From NCBI GenBank assembly GCA_907165275.2, contig OU015675.1, positions 2,869,501 to 2,933,500 on the forward strand: a stretch of DNA of 64,000 bases, read 5' to 3'. Each line of letters begins with the position of its first letter. The stretch's first letter is position 1. Origin of the DNA: Zygaena filipendulae (Eukaryota > Arthropoda > Insecta > Lepidoptera > Zygaenidae). Positions 1-11,956 of the stretch are shown piece after piece. A program made the position numbers and the translations under genes. The notes beneath the pieces were generated by a model. That model was not told where the DNA came from. It did not search any database and worked only from the letters and a program-made list of their open reading frames with translations.

Positions 1-1792
1 CTCAAGTCTTAAACCAAATGTAGAAAACAAAATAAGCAGTTCCTTATTGCTGATAAACCCTTTCTCTTAAATTTTTTTAATAACAAAAAATATCTTTCTA
101 TTTTCTATATCCTTATAAAGAAATTTCTTGTCACGATGTTCGTCCACACTAATCTTCGAAACTACGTAGGTAATAGGTACTGAACCAATATTAATTAAAT
201 TTTGTACGTCTGTTTTGCTTAGTCCAACTGCAGAGATGGGATACTTTTTAGAGATGCCGAGGTAGTTCAGAAATTTACGCAGATGAAACCCCTGGAAATA
301 GCAAGTAATTATAATATCTATAGAAAAAAAACACTAAAATGTCTCGACCGATGTGAATAAATTTCTTTTGTTGTGTTTACGTAAACTAGGTTTATGGCGG
401 CCGAAGCATTCGTAGTTAATTTAAGTACAAAGTGTGTATTAAAGATTCCCGTGTAAATTCCGAACGAACACTCAGATGAAACCGCGAGCACAGCTAGTAA
501 AACTGAAAACAGAGATGGTAAAAACGAAATATCACGCTCGGCTCGACGCTCCCTTCCGGGCGATGTAAAAAGCAATTTTCAATGTTGTTTGCATTTCATG
601 CATTTCATTCCCTTTAGTGGTTCTGGGTACATACAGATGAGCCGCGGCCCGACCCTGGAGTGACCTACTTTCATCGGAAGTCAAGGCTCCACGACACAAT
701 CCCCTACAGTTGAACACACAAAGACCATTTTACTTGGACCCTCGTTCATGCAGACACTCAACACAAAAGCTCCTTTGAAACTGAACGTCGGCGTTCAAGA
801 AGGGCTCATTGTATGTTAGGCGACATGAATAAGCGGCAACAGGCTGTCTAATATTTACATTGGTTTCAGCTAGGGTTGCCAAACCTTATAAAATGTAGAA
901 GGCAAAACTGATAAACATATTTTAAAGATTTTATAAAAGTCATATTTAATGGTGTTTTGTTAATTAAATTAAGATTTTAGTTGAAGCTAGGAAGCTTTCT
1001 TTATAAATAAAGACCTGCAAATAAATGTCCACAGGAGTAAAAAATCCATAGAAATAAAAAAAAATAACACCATTTACAATTTACAAGTGCTAGCATTTAA
1101 AAAAATGCGTGAGTGTCGTGGAACACAGTCATGGTTAGAACGAAGTTTTTTCCATATTAAAACGAGTCCATTAAGTCTGTTGTGCGTGAAAAGAGGAAAA
1201 AATACAAAAAAAATACAGTTGCTTTGTTTTTCCGTAGAGCCAGCCGTATGACGCCGTGACGGAAAATGAATATTAACTTCCATCCGTACCGTGCGATTAA
1301 GAACTTCGTTCTAAAAATTACACCAATTCTGACGGAAATTATTAAACTTGCAGCAACTCAATGCTCATGTACCTACCGTTATCAAATAGCATTTGAAAGT
1401 TAAAATTAACTCATATACACGCAGTCTCCCAAAGCATAGCAAACTAATTCTTGTCAGTGATACAGTTTCCCCAACTGACAGGAATAGTTGTTATAAATCA
1501 TATTACACAGTACAGCGACAACCGACAAGGGAGGAAGTTTATGTAAAGGGAGGGCCGCTCCGATCCGTCTGAATGGTGACAACGGTAGGTACGTGATAGG
1601 ACTAGAGTTGGGTTTGCAGAAGGGCAAACTACCTACTTTTAATAAAATACAAACAACATTTGTTTGGGTGGAAAAGATTGGTTTCATCAGGTTATTGATC
1701 GTCAAAAAAATATATAGATAAGAAGCTGTTCCTTGCGATACCACCCGCACCCGCGTCAATTTGGAAGCTTCTTTGGCCAAGCAGTTTTCGAG
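1..1792. other. AT-rich stretch, no supported gene
   Basis: Only short open frames without splice context are present. A stretch near 1283-1320 resembles sequence found again near 29270 and 30770 (shared core CGTGCGAT-AAG-AACTTCGTTC), so it is a dispersed repeat. Nothing else could be assigned. Confidence 0.5.
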
Positions 1793-1800
1793 ATTTCGTG

Positions 1801-2137
1801 CAGTGTGACCAGATTTAGCAGAATTATGTGATTACGACAGGGTTCTATCGGGTTTAAACCCAAGCACCGCCGCGCCGCTATGTGTTAATCTGATGTAGGT
1901 ATAAGCTATATTATTGTAGTTTAATTTAAATTCATCCAGTATAGTTTTTTAACAAACATGCATCCATCATCCATCCATCCATCCATACATACTTAAAACT
2001 TTCGCATTTATAATATTAGTAGGATACGCCCACCCCGATTGCAACAACTCGCAGCGATAAATTGCCAGAGCTAGATTGCACTTTGAGTATAGGCGCTATG
2101 CTATAATCGCATAATTCTGCTAAATCTGGTCACACTG
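1801..2137. mobile_element. Non-autonomous hAT-type element (MITE)
   Basis: The segment begins CAGTGTGACCAGATTTAGCA and ends with the reverse complement of the same sequence. Its ends match over about 28 bp. It is flanked on both sides by the identical 8-mer ATTTCGTG (1793-1800 and 2138-2145). An 8-bp target duplication and CAG-type ends are the hallmarks of hAT transposition. There is no transposase inside. A short ATCC microsatellite lies near 1966-1988. Confidence 0.85.
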
Positions 2138-2182
2138 ATTTCGTGTTTAGTCGGTGAGTCGGTAATCTTTCACTTTTTTATT

Positions 2183-2290
2183 TGGACATAGATAAGCAAT
2201 AGTGTGTTTAACCCACACTGGAGAAATTTTGAGTGGTGTTTTAAAAGTAGGAGCGCCATTTTGTGTCAACATTTTTTATGTTCAATATTT
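2183..2290. repeat. Dispersed repeat shared with 40739-40850
   Basis: This stretch, starting TTTGGACATAGATAAGCAAT and ending near GTCAACATTTT, recurs at 40739-40850 with small differences. The family is unknown. Confidence 0.7.
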
Positions 2291-2811
2291 AGTTATATAT
2301 TTAAGCAATGTAATAAGGTAAACACACAATTTAAAAACGTTCCTTAACTCTCAATAAATCGTTCTGAATTAATAACTTAATTTTGTGGGTTAATATGTTA
2401 TTGCTTATCTGCGTCCATTTTACGGATTTTATGAGGACAACTTCAAAAACGACACGAACGCCACAAAACTCTTCTCTTGAAATTATCAAGGCATTTTCCA
2501 ATGCGCCTGGACCAAGATTGAACGCAGCAGCAATATTACCTAGAAGCTATTTTAAAGGCAGGCAAGAAAAAAAATGCATGGTCGATCTACATACAATTGC
2601 TTTCTATTTCCATATTTTATTAGCAAACTCACATAAAACACTACCAAAGCGATATATGTATACCCAAACGGAGACTAATAGACAGGGTCAAAACGGGTCA
2701 AAACCCACAAGGAACTCGAATCCACTTGGAAGAAGCTTGCGTGGATGAATTCAATGAAAGGATAAGACGACAAGTGTGGGTGCAAACAACAGCGGCAGAA
2801 ATAAAACTCAT

Positions 2812-3062
2812 GTGTGCTCATACCAAATAAAAACTAAAGACGGAACGCGTAGAACAAACAAGTGAAGCCAGGAAAAAGACACCATCGCCGTGCACTTACA
2901 CAGAAACACGCACACACTTACAAGAAAAAGACACCATAAATCCTAAGTAAACTTTGCAAATCCATACACTTTCCTAATCACCACATGCATACGCATTAAC
3001 CGGCTTCACTTCGTTGCTCGAGACGTTCCGTCTTTAGTTTTTATTTGGTCTGAGTCTGTGTG
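2812..3062. mobile_element. Inverted-repeat miniature element
   Basis: A perfect 26-bp inverted repeat (2822-2847 against 3024-3049, core AAACTAAAGACGGAACG) extends imperfectly outward to about 2812 and 3062. The interior is about 180 bp and non-coding. It is probably a MITE; no clear target duplication was seen. Confidence 0.6.
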
Positions 3063-3126
3063 GCGTTAAATAGATTTACCCAAAATTACTAAAAAAAAAA
3101 TTGTAGTTTACCGTCTTATGTTTATA

Positions 3127-3320
3127 CTAGCTGTGCCCCGCGGTTTCACCCGCGGAAATTTCGTAGATCCGCAGGGACTCGAATTTTCAAAAATCCTTTC
3201 TTAGCGGATGCTTACGTCATTACAACTATCTGTATGGCAAATTTCAGCGATGTCCGTTCAGTAGTTTCGGCTGTGCGCTGATAGATGAGTCAGTCAGGTT
3301 TGCCTTTTATATGTTTAGAT
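3127..3320 (-). mobile_element. Lep1-like non-autonomous Helitron copy, degraded
   Basis: Read on the minus strand, the copy ends with a GC hairpin (CCGCGGGTGAAACCGCGG), about ten bases and then CTAG. This is the arrangement of a Helitron 3' end. The body is diverged from the copies near 41 kb. Confidence 0.65.
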
Positions 3321-3489
3321 TTAAACAAAGGAAAAGGAACTTCTGAACAATATCCAAAAAGAAATAATTCAGCCTAAGCTACTCGTGACCTAACTTAATA
3401 TGCTGTTTGTTACATAATGATAATCTTGTCCGAAACAAAAACAAGGGCGGTGTCGAAAAGGATTATTTCACCTTAAAAAGCGTCATTTT

Positions 3490-3862
3490 TATTTTTTTTA
3501 TGTCATAGGGGGCAAACGGGCAAGTGGTACCGCCGCCTGATGGTATAAGTGATTACCGCCGCCGCACCCATGGAAATCTGCAACACCAGAAGGCATGCAG
3601 GTGTATTGCCGACCAAGAATGGGGATGAGAATTAGCTTTCAAGTGGGGTTGCCGGAACACACCGTTAGGAGCTTAGCGACAGATTTACAACTTGAAGGTT
3701 GTAGCTAGCCAGCCGGGCACTAGAAAGTGCCCCACCACCGTGCTATGGTTTTCTCACGATGTTTTCCTTCACCAACAGCTCAAGCTCATTGTTAGGGTTT
3801 GAACCTACGCCTTGCGGCGTTTGATTCAGACGCACCAACCATTGAGCTATCGTCGCTGTTGA
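3490..3862. repeat. LINE/SINE-derived dispersed repeats
   Basis: Two blocks resemble repeats common in moth genomes. The first contains GGAAATCTGCAACACCAGAAG (3570-3590). The second runs from a GATGTTTTCCTTCACC block (3759-3774) to a tRNA-like segment with GGGTTTGAACCTACG (3797-3811). Assignment rests on general familiarity with lepidopteran repeats. Confidence 0.45.
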
Positions 3863-4835
3863 TACGTAATACCTACTTTCAATAGCACTGTCAAAAGAAA
3901 CCGTATCTAACCGCCATAAAACATAAGATACACATCACTCAGCGTTACGTACCTATTCAATCAAAGTCTATCGACAATACATTTTGTAAGGACAGCACAG
4001 TACAGTAGACAATACAGTTAACGTGATTTTTTTTTATCAAACATTACGAGTCTTGCACTTCAGCACTGAAAGTGAATTGTTCGCCAGATTTTATGAATAA
4101 AATCGTGGGACGTTCGGAGTGATCGAGTTTTAAGAGTACGAAAGTAAACAAAGTTCAAATCCGATCCTTAATAATAAAAGACAAAAGTGCCTTCAATACA
4201 AGGTCTCGTAAGCCCAGCTCGCTAGCTGGCTCGCTTCCAATGGGTCATAAGTCATAACAGCACGGTGATAATAATTTATGGTCCATAATGACGCTGTTAT
4301 AGTCTCTATGTTTATAGCATAACCTCTAGGCTAAGCTGCAAACAGTAAAGGTGGATGTGGAAAGGGCAAGGTGGTAGCTATAGCAAGCGACCATTATATG
4401 CCCATTCAAAATTTTAGGTAAATTTCAAGAGTATGTTTGTGTCAGCTTTTAGCTGAAAAAGCAGAACAGGTCAGTGATGATTGTAGATCGCAAAATTTTT
4501 AACTGACTAAATAAATAACGAGTAAAATCGCCATAAACGCATATGGCGATTTTTCACGTTATTTATTTAGTTAAGTACTTGTTCAATCAAAAAAAAAATT
4601 TAATACCTGCGAATTGGTCAATCTCCGTTCATTTGTGAATCATCTAGATTCTAGAGTGAGGAGAAAGGGAAGTTTATACACACTATCTTGTAAATTCCTT
4701 TCGTTGTAAAAATGAATAAATAGATTAAAAAATAAAATTTATTCGGCGGCAAATAAACAGTTAATGGTAATTAATTTAGAAGATCATGCATAGCATTGAT
4801 TTCCATAACTAATTTCCATAGTGAATAGTCTATCT
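3863..4835. other. No gene seen
   Basis: This is AT-rich sequence with no long frame or paired splice sites. A short imperfect inverted pair (GTTATTTATTTAGTTA near 4558 and TAACTGACTAAATAAATAAC near 4500) flanks about 40 bp. Nothing else was assigned. Confidence 0.4.
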
Positions 4836-4844
4836 TCTATAAGT

Positions 4845-5381
4845 ACTATAATAAAAGAGTATAGAATTCACGATTCTGTACATTGAATATTTTTACCTAA
4901 AATTGAGAGAGGTGATAACAGAAGAGTAGCCAATTCCAAAAAAATGTTTTTAAAATTCTTTTCTGTCTGTCTGTCTGTTCGCGATAATCTCCGAATCTAT
5001 TGAACGGATTGTCATGCCGTTTTTACAGGTACATTAAACTTAGCCTGCAGCTACATATAGGCATTGTTTCATCGAAATAGGACATAGGGGAAAAAAGTTA
5101 TGATCAGTTAAAGACTTCAGCACAATGCAATGGTCGAAAGCTTCGATATTATAATGTTGCATAACGAACATGATAAAACCTTTTTAGAGATATGCATTTT
5201 TTTCTTTTGATTTTTCGCGAAGTGACAGTTTTTAGGCTTGGAGAGACAGATGATGTGATTATATTTTCTATGAGATCAAAGAGTATAACCACTACGTTTT
5301 AAAAGAGTGAGAAAATCTAACGTCATTACTGTCATTGCAAGGGTTGAAAATTCACGCGAGTGAATCTCGGGCACCAGCTAG
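4845..5381 (+). mobile_element. Second Helitron-like repeat family
   Basis: The start (TATAATAAAAGAGTATAGAA) recurs at 8877. The end carries a short hairpin, TTCACGCGAGTGAA, followed by CTCGGGCACCAGCTAGT, again hairpin then CTAG. A TCTG microsatellite sits near 4964. The copy is longer than the Lep1-like family and non-coding. Confidence 0.55.
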
Positions 5382-5555
5382 TAACAAATAAGAATAAGAA
5401 AATTCTAGAACACTTTGTTTTATTTAAAATGTAATTTGTTTGTTCATCCTAGGTAAGGATGGACAAACAAATTACAATTTAAATAAATATAAACATAAAT
5501 GCAAAAGTGAGTTTAGTTTGTCCTTACTTGTTGTTTGCACTTTTCAAAAATAAAA

Positions 5556-5739
5556 TCTCTACTAATATTATAAATGCGAAAGTAACTCTGTCTGTCTGTC
5601 TGTCACGCTTTCACGCCTTAACGGCTCAACCGATCTTCATGAAATTTTGCATACACGTAGTCAGGGACGATGGACATATGGTACCAAAATGCCCGCGGGA
5701 ACTCCCAACTTATCGCGGGTGAAAGCGCGGGGGAGCTAG
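5556..5739 (+). mobile_element. Lep1-like non-autonomous Helitron, near full length
   Basis: The copy starts TCTCTACTAATATTATAAAT. It contains an internal TCTG microsatellite and the sequence CGCTTTCACGCCTTAACGG. It ends with a GCGGGTGAAAGCGCGG-type hairpin and CTAG at 5735-5738. The open frame through it (5507-5722) is not a gene. Confidence 0.75.
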
Positions 5740-6069
5740 TAAATGCTTTTTAGTATATGCTTTTTGTAGTATAAGTATGCTTTTTGTATGCCTCCAAAAG
5801 AACTTGTTGTTGTTACAAAATGTCTGAAGTACTAATAATGAAACACAGTGATTGATATATTCTTTTCTAAGTTTAATGTAAATTGCTCAATTGTTAAAAC
5901 GTGCTCAACTTGCTGATTAATAAATAATCATAAACAATGCCCAAATATCTTATTTCTCTAACAATTGGTAGTACCTATTACAGAACATTGATATTTGACG
6001 GTAATGATTTCAAAACGTTCAAACACCCATGGCTTTTATGAGAGGTAAGAGTGGTTACAACTATAAACT
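5740..6069. other. No gene seen
   Basis: Spacer between two mobile elements. It holds two short direct copies of a TATGCTTTTTGTA-like string near 5757 and 5778. No feature was assigned. Confidence 0.4.
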
Positions 6070-6304
6070 GGGCCCTTATTCACTATGACCAACAACATTC
6101 CTTGCCCATAACGCGCGTCCCAAAAACGCATTTCCAAACATTCTAGATGTCAAAATATTAGAAATTATTATTGTCTATGCGTAGAAACATTGTAAACATA
6201 TTTTTTTTATTTTTTTGGAGTAGAACTTCTTTGATTAGAGAAAAACAATTTTTGCGGCGTCTTATCTTGACGCGACGTGTTATGGTCATAGTGAATAAGG
6301 GCCC
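6070..6304. mobile_element. MITE with GGGCCCTTATTCACTATGACC ends
   Basis: The left end GGGCCCTTATTCACTATGAC matches the reverse complement of the right end over about 22 bp. The 235-bp interior is non-coding. The superfamily could not be decided because no clear target duplication is visible. Confidence 0.7.
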
Positions 6305-7189
6305 TGATGTGCTTTTAGTGTCCAATTCGCCTCCATGTTACACAATTTAGACGCCGCAGTTTATGACGGACTATTTTTTTTATGGCCTCACTAACAGAAA
6401 TAGGATCAGTCAGGACTCAGAAGTCAAGACATAAAAAATATTTTACGATCTTTAGCAAAAAGGAACAAGGTTTAGTAAGAGATTAAAAAGAGATTTATTT
6501 TAAATAGACGGCAAATTAAATTAGGACAGGATATTTAATGTATGCTATAAATTTTGCTTTCGATTTAATTGAACAATGACACAGTTACTGAGTATTGTGT
6601 AAAATCGATAAGTTTTTTGCACAGTCAGCGATCACTGCAAAATTTAATGATGAATGAGTTTATTTCAGCTTTTATTTCATTTCATTCGAATAGCCAGGCT
6701 AAACGTCAAGACTAAACTCTAACCGCTTAATCCTTGCGCGGTCATTAAAAAACATTAAATCTTTTCTTAAATATCTACGATATTACGTAATCAGGGAGAA
6801 CGCAACAAGTAAGCGAGAGCTACAAGTATCGAACACAATATATCATAATAGTATTATACGTACCAATTCGTACACAAAATCAACGGCGACATTTTCGTGT
6901 GAAAGCAATTAAAAAACAATCCTAGCCACTAAAAACACAAGCATTTTATTTTATTTTTTTCTAAAAATAAAATCGACCATCTTTTTGAAAAGTAAATTTA
7001 ATCGTTATTGTTTTTCTTTTAATCCAACTTAATTTTCTGACGAAAAATTACAACGACGACAGCCTGAATTCGTGGATTAACCATTTGCAATGAACTAAAA
7101 AATTGCTTCAATAAAATAAATTAAGTATCGGATAAACGTATAAAGGATAAGCGGGGTACGCGTGCTAAAATCGCGAAAAACTAATATTA
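6305..7189. other. No gene seen
   Basis: AT-rich sequence with poly-T runs and no coding frame with splice context. Confidence 0.4.
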
Positions 7190-7345
7190 TTTTGACATAG
7201 CCCGCCCCCTAGTCTTTGTACGGGCGGGGCGCGTCGCGCATGTGCGACATCGATCCACGGGCCACGGAGCGAAAAGGCTTCCACACAGAGGCTGTTTTCA
7301 GGGAATCAGTCGGTTACGAGACACGCACGGGGTAACCGACCGCTT
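7190..7345. promoter_or_regulatory. CpG-rich patch, possible promoter or first exon
   Basis: In an AT-rich setting this stretch is suddenly rich in G, C and CpG. It contains GGGCGGGGC and the pair GTCGGTTAC...GTAACCGAC, spaced about 20 bp apart. Such patches often mark promoters or 5' exons, but no downstream coding exon could be tied to it on either strand. Confidence 0.3.
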
Positions 7346-7551
7346 CTGGATCTATGCGACATTAAATATTAAGTTGGAACCGTAGAGCGGCATCAAGAAT
7401 TTATTGACCACGTTCGTAGGTAGACGCATGTCAGTCAGGGAGTCATGTGTAGTCAGGGAAATGTAGATAAAACTCTCTAAAGAGCCTTCTAAATAAGACA
7501 TTCTTCACTGACTCTCATCAAGTCATTGATTTTGAGAATGTTTTATTCCCT

Positions 7552-7680
7552 ACTAGCTGTTCCCCGCGGTTTCACCCGCGTTAATGTCGGAGTTCCCGCG
7601 GGAATTCCGGGACAAAAAGTACCCTATGGCCTTTTCTGTATCCCTGGCAATGTGTATACAAAATTAAGTAGAGATGTTGA
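7552..7680 (-). mobile_element. Truncated Lep1-like Helitron copy
   Basis: It carries CTAGCTGTTCCCCGCGG, the GC hairpin and GAATTCCGGGACAAAAAGTACC, all shared with the copies near 41 kb. It loses similarity after about 7680. The 84-aa frame here is repeat sequence. Confidence 0.7.
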
Positions 7681-8146
7681 TTTTATAAACGAAATCGAAG
7701 ACTATTTGAACTGCTTACTGTGTAGACTTTTCGGGACCATTCATCAGAACCATCTAAACCCGAACTTGCTACCTTTGTAACTTTCTCAACGACTGAACCA
7801 TGGAAAATAGCGGAAAATATCTTTCGGCTTGGCTCACTTAGTACTACAGAGAATGACATTCCTGAGTTAATAGATACTACATTTATCTACAGTACAAAGA
7901 TTAGTACTTTCAAAGGAGTAAACGATTTTATACCTTATTGTCCCGCACTAATAAGACAGAATTAACATTTTACCAGAGTCTATCATCAGTCAGAAGCTTA
8001 CTGCTGGCCTGTACAATGTAGTTACAATGTACATTATAGAAAAAAAGTCTTACTTTCCACTGTGGGCTGTGGCACGATCATTCAGTATACGTTATTGTAT
8101 ATTCACTAATCCTTAATTTATTATAGGTAATACAGAAAAAAGATTC

Positions 8147-8344
8147 ACGGCCGCACTCAGAGTCGTTTTAATAATTACTTACTTAATTTTAAGTAAAGAT
8201 TTTAAAAACACATTTAACTAAAAACTTAATTAGTTAATTGCCAATTAACATCAATTTAATGAACGTCTCTGCGTGCGGCAGTTTTTTTTTAATATTTACT
8301 TCAAATTAAAAAATCAATAAAACTACTCTGAGTGCAGCCGTCGC
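8147..8344. mobile_element. Foldback MITE, copy 1
   Basis: The ends read ACGGCCGCACTCAGAGTCG and, inverted, ACGGCTGCACTCAGAGTAG. The two halves are imperfect inverted copies over most of the length. It is the same family as 8592-8820. Confidence 0.7.
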
Positions 8345-8591
8345 CCGTCAGATTCAGATTTCAGTATTCTTTGCTGTATTGGGATAAAAAGTATCCAAAA
8401 TGTTGAGTCACGACTGAAACTGCAAAGTTTCATTCCCAAATCTGTTTACTATTTTTTGCATGATGCACGTTCAAACATCAGTACTTACAGTATTTCCCCT
8501 CTTACGTATTTTGCAACCATCAATCCATCCATCCATTTATTTTATTTCATCTTAATCCAGTAAAAAACCCCCACATTTTAGCAAACTTACC

Positions 8592-8820
8592 GCCATACTC
8601 AGAGTCGACTTTAATAATTATTTAAAGATTTTTAAAACAAAACTGCCGCAATCAGATAAGTTTAATAAATTAATGTTAACTGGCATTTAACTAATTAAGT
8701 TACATCTCATTAAATGCCAATTAACATTTATTTATTAAACTTGTCTGATGGCGGCAGTTTTGTTTTAAAAATCTATACTTAACTAAGTAATCATTAAAGT
8801 CGGCTCTGAGTGCGGCCGTT
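8592..8820. mobile_element. Foldback MITE, copy 2
   Basis: The arms of roughly 110 bp are nearly complementary (ACTCAGAGTCGACTTTAAT at the left, ATTAAAGTCGGCTCTGAGT at the right). The RNA or single strand would form one long hairpin. It lies about 250 bp from copy 1. Confidence 0.75.
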
Positions 8821-8873
8821 AGTATGTAGGTACACTATAAGCATAATATTCTGTGCTCTACATACAATCTATG

Positions 8874-8960
8874 CTATAATAAAAGAGTAGAATCCGCGAT
8901 TCTGTACATTAAATATTTTCAACAAAAACTGACAGGAAGACGAAGAGTAACCAACCAGAA
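8874..8960 (+). mobile_element. 5' fragment of the 4845-type Helitron-like repeat
   Basis: TATAATAAAAGAGTAGAATCC and the following CGATTCTGTACATT match 4850 onward. Similarity stops within about 100 bp. Confidence 0.5.
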
Positions 8961-9041
8961 AAAAAGGGAAATAGGCAAAATGAGCTAACAGTGACAGTCC
9001 AGATAACTACTCTTTATATGACAATAATCACATTTATTTAT

Positions 9042-9246
9042 AACTAGTGTATCCACCATGGTTTCACCCGCATTAATGTTAGTTTCCATAGGAATTCCGG
9101 CATTAAAAATTCTCTATGTCACTCAGAAATACTTTAGTAAACTGTGATAAGTGTACCTTTAAAATTTGTTAGGCAGTTTTTAAATTTATCCATTACAAAC
9201 AAACATACCAAATAATCAAATTTTTTCTCTTTATAATATTAGTATA
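9042..9246 (-). mobile_element. Diverged Lep1-like Helitron copy
   Basis: It runs from a decayed CTAGTGTATCCACCATGGTTTCACCCGC end to TTTATAATATTAGTATAG. The hairpin is damaged. Confidence 0.6.
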
Positions 9247-9436
9247 GACCAAAAAAAGATATGCACCTGATGATAAGAGGCCGACATTTTCTTGTGAGGG
9301 TTCATCCATGGTGTATCTTTACTGACACCTTGCCTTCACCTGAAAACACAATATTTACTCATTAGGATCACAAAGCTGATAACTATACCCCTGAATATGT
9401 GGGTGCAAAAATGATGATTGACAGAGCCATTAAGAC

Positions 9437-9498
9437 AAGAAAGCGTAACAGACAGACAGACAGACAGAGTTACTTTCGCATTTATAATATTAGTAGGG
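9437..9498 (-). mobile_element. Lep1-like Helitron 5' fragment
   Basis: It contains a GACA microsatellite, then GTTACTTTCGCATTTATAAT and ATTAGTAGGG. This is the 5' terminus of the family in reverse. Confidence 0.6.
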
Positions 9499-9669
9499 AT
9501 TATAATCATTAATTATACAATTTACCAGACCTATATTTTCACTAACATTAGTTTCTTATTATTATTTTTTCAAACTTTTAAACACTATCCATGTGTTATG
9601 ACATTCATTTTATTGTTGAATCAAAGGTGGGAAGACACTGTTAAGTGTAACACTTTTATGTTGAACTAG

Positions 9670-9765
9670 CGATAAGACCGCCTTTTGTATGCCCTTAGTT
9701 ATAAGTTTCTGTAAACACACTGTAAAATTATTTTGGTGTACAATAAAGTGTATTCTATTCTATTC
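9670..9765 (+). repeat. LINE-like 3' tail with TTCTA repeats
   Basis: A sequence ending GTGTACAATAAAGTGTATTC followed by repeats of TTCTA resembles a non-LTR retrotransposon 3' end with a microsatellite tail. The upstream part is short, as expected for a 5'-truncated insertion. Confidence 0.5.
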
Positions 9766-9766
9766 T

Positions 9767-9960
9767 ATGCCCCGCGGTTTCACCTGTGGTAATTTCGGAG
9801 TTCCCGCAGGAATTCCGGGATAAAAAGTACCCTGTGTCCTTTTCTGTACCCCTTACAACGTGCATGCCAAATTTCATCCAAATCCGTTCAGCCGTTTTTG
9901 CGTGATTGAGTAACAAACATCCAAACATCCACACTTTCACATTTATAATATTAGTAGGAT
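9767..9960 (-). mobile_element. Lep1-like non-autonomous Helitron
   Basis: The copy has a CCCCGCGGTTTCACC hairpin side, GGGATAAAAAGTACCCTGTG, CGTTCAGCCGTTTTTGCGTG and a TTTATAATATTAGTAGGA terminus. It is close to the copies at 22521 and 40985. Confidence 0.75.
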
Positions 9961-10084
9961 TAGTGCAATTTATAATAATAATCCACTTCACAACACACAG
10001 ATCTACTTGATCCCACACTAAGCTATAAGCTTGTGTCGTAGAAACCAAGCAAACATGGTATATACTACATATATATTATACTAT

Positions 10085-10230
10085 AGATATACATATACTA
10101 TATACACACCCAGACTGGAAAATGGGACCCTGTCTTAATCACACAAAGTCCACCCCCACCGGGAATCGAACCCGGAACCTCTTGATTACTGGGCAGGCAT
10201 GGTGACCATTGCGCCAATCGGGTCGTCATT
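10085..10230 (-). mobile_element. tRNA-derived SINE
   Basis: Read on the minus strand it has a tRNA-like 5' region with a pol III A box (GGCGCAATGGTC) and a B box (GGTTCGATTCC). A non-tRNA body (GATTAAGACAGGGTCCC) and a TA-rich tail follow. It is not a tRNA gene, because the arms do not close into a full cloverleaf. Confidence 0.7.
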
Positions 10231-10834
10231 TGAAATACTATTTGTGTTGTAATACAATTCAAAAACTCTGAAAGTTTTCAGTTACTTTGATGGTGACTCA
10301 CAACTTCACCTAGTTTCAAATAGTTATTTATGCAGTAAATTTTTCACATTCATGCCATAAACATGATTATCACACTAAACAGGTGCTTATGGTCTCTGGA
10401 CCGATTGCATGTTTGAAAAAAGAGGGGGGGAAAAGATGCATTCTTTATTTTGAATACCATCCTTGCTTAAGACACCTTGATGGTGATGATAAAACCTGTA
10501 ACGTGAACTTGCTTAATTCATTTATTTAGGTCAATGGTCAAGTAAACACCTTGTGAAGAACAACATTGAATCCAAAAACACCTAAATCAACAATGTGATA
10601 CAACACAGGCAAACATAGAATAATAATAAGAATTTGTTTAAATAGTGGGTGTCACAAAATAATGTTATTTTATTTATGTGAATAAAATTATAAAGCTTTA
10701 AAATGAGCACTTCAAAACAATATTAAGTTAATAGTTTGTTATCACATGATAACTAAATGAAAACAAAGTAACTAATAGCTGTATATTAGTTTGTCCTCAG
10801 AATGCATTAACTAAATCTGAGCAAAGGTTAACTG

Positions 10835-10917
10835 TCAGAGAATGCCGCAAGGCATTAAGTTCGCCATTTGTACTATTTTGTGCAAGAAGAATAAATAAAT
10901 AAATAAATAAATAAAAG
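10835..10917 (+). repeat. LINE 3' tail with ATAA repeats
   Basis: The block GAGAATGCCGCAAGGCATTAAG then TTTGTAC and a run of ATAA repeats marks a 5'-truncated LINE insertion. A related copy occurs at 30185-30252, inside an intron. Confidence 0.6.
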
Positions 10918-11955
10918 GTAACTAAACTTGACATAAATAATCAATTTTCAATCTGGTATTATCTATTTTGTATCACCTGTATTTACATATGTAATATTGA
11001 TGTAAACTATATTTGTAGACAGCTGCTTCCAGCATATATTTTACTTGGCTATGAAACCTTAGTGTGTAATAATCAAGGAGATAAGAAGATAGGCTATTTG
11101 GCAAAGGGGATCATACATCAGTGATGTCTCCTCCTTGTTGAATACTCTAAGAAGCCTACAGAGGCCTATAGTAGGTATTTGTTATTGGTTACTAGATTTA
11201 CTGGTGATTTCCTATGGCACCACATTGGCTATAAATGTTCTTGCTAATTTCTACCACAGACTCATTACATATACACATAGGCTGGAAGAGAATTGTGGGA
11301 AGTGAAGGTGTGCCAAATAACAAATAATATAGTGAAATAACATTTAAATGGCATTTTTACACCAATTGAAGAATTTTTACTTTTTCACCTGTCATAGTCA
11401 TTGCTTTGTATTAAATTACATGGGCATACGAAGGTAGGTACTTACAACATTTGATGTTATAGTCATATATTTCAAATAAAGACAGCTTGTTGGGAATTGG
11501 GATGGAAAGTACATAAGTAATACTAACAATAGATAGGTATTTAAATTGAAACTACTTTTATCTAAACAAAATGCCACTGTATGCATCTACAAAACTATGA
11601 GAAACTTTACAGAAAGTTAACTTTTTGACAAAAACTTCACTCTAAGGACATAACTATTGACAGGTTGTTAATGTTATAGGATAAATTTTCGACGATTTGT
11701 TTTGGAAATATACAACTTACCTGAGATATTCTAATAGGTTTTCAATGTTATAACACATTAAATGCATTTATTGCAAATAAACTGCTAACTTACGCAACTA
11801 ACTGTTAAAAGGTAACATATTTTGTAAATACTTTTGCCAACCAGTTGCTCGGAAATATTGAAACAATGGGATCTGAATTATATGCGAAAATACACTTTCA
11901 CATACAAATTCACAATATAAGACAGCCACCTACACAATTCACAATGCACTAGGTA
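10918..11955. other. No gene seen
   Basis: AT-rich sequence with no frame above noise and no recognised repeat. Confidence 0.4.
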
Positions 11956-11956
11956 C

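Noticed and set aside
7526..7780. 84-aa frame, and similar 60-100 aa frames at 5507, 9755, 27645, 38856, 40988 and 41510
   Set aside because: All lie on Helitron-like repeats and give the same repeat translation. They are not genes.
10140..10226. tRNA gene on the minus strand
   Set aside because: A and B boxes are present, but the acceptor arms do not pair and a SINE body follows. It is a tRNA-derived SINE.
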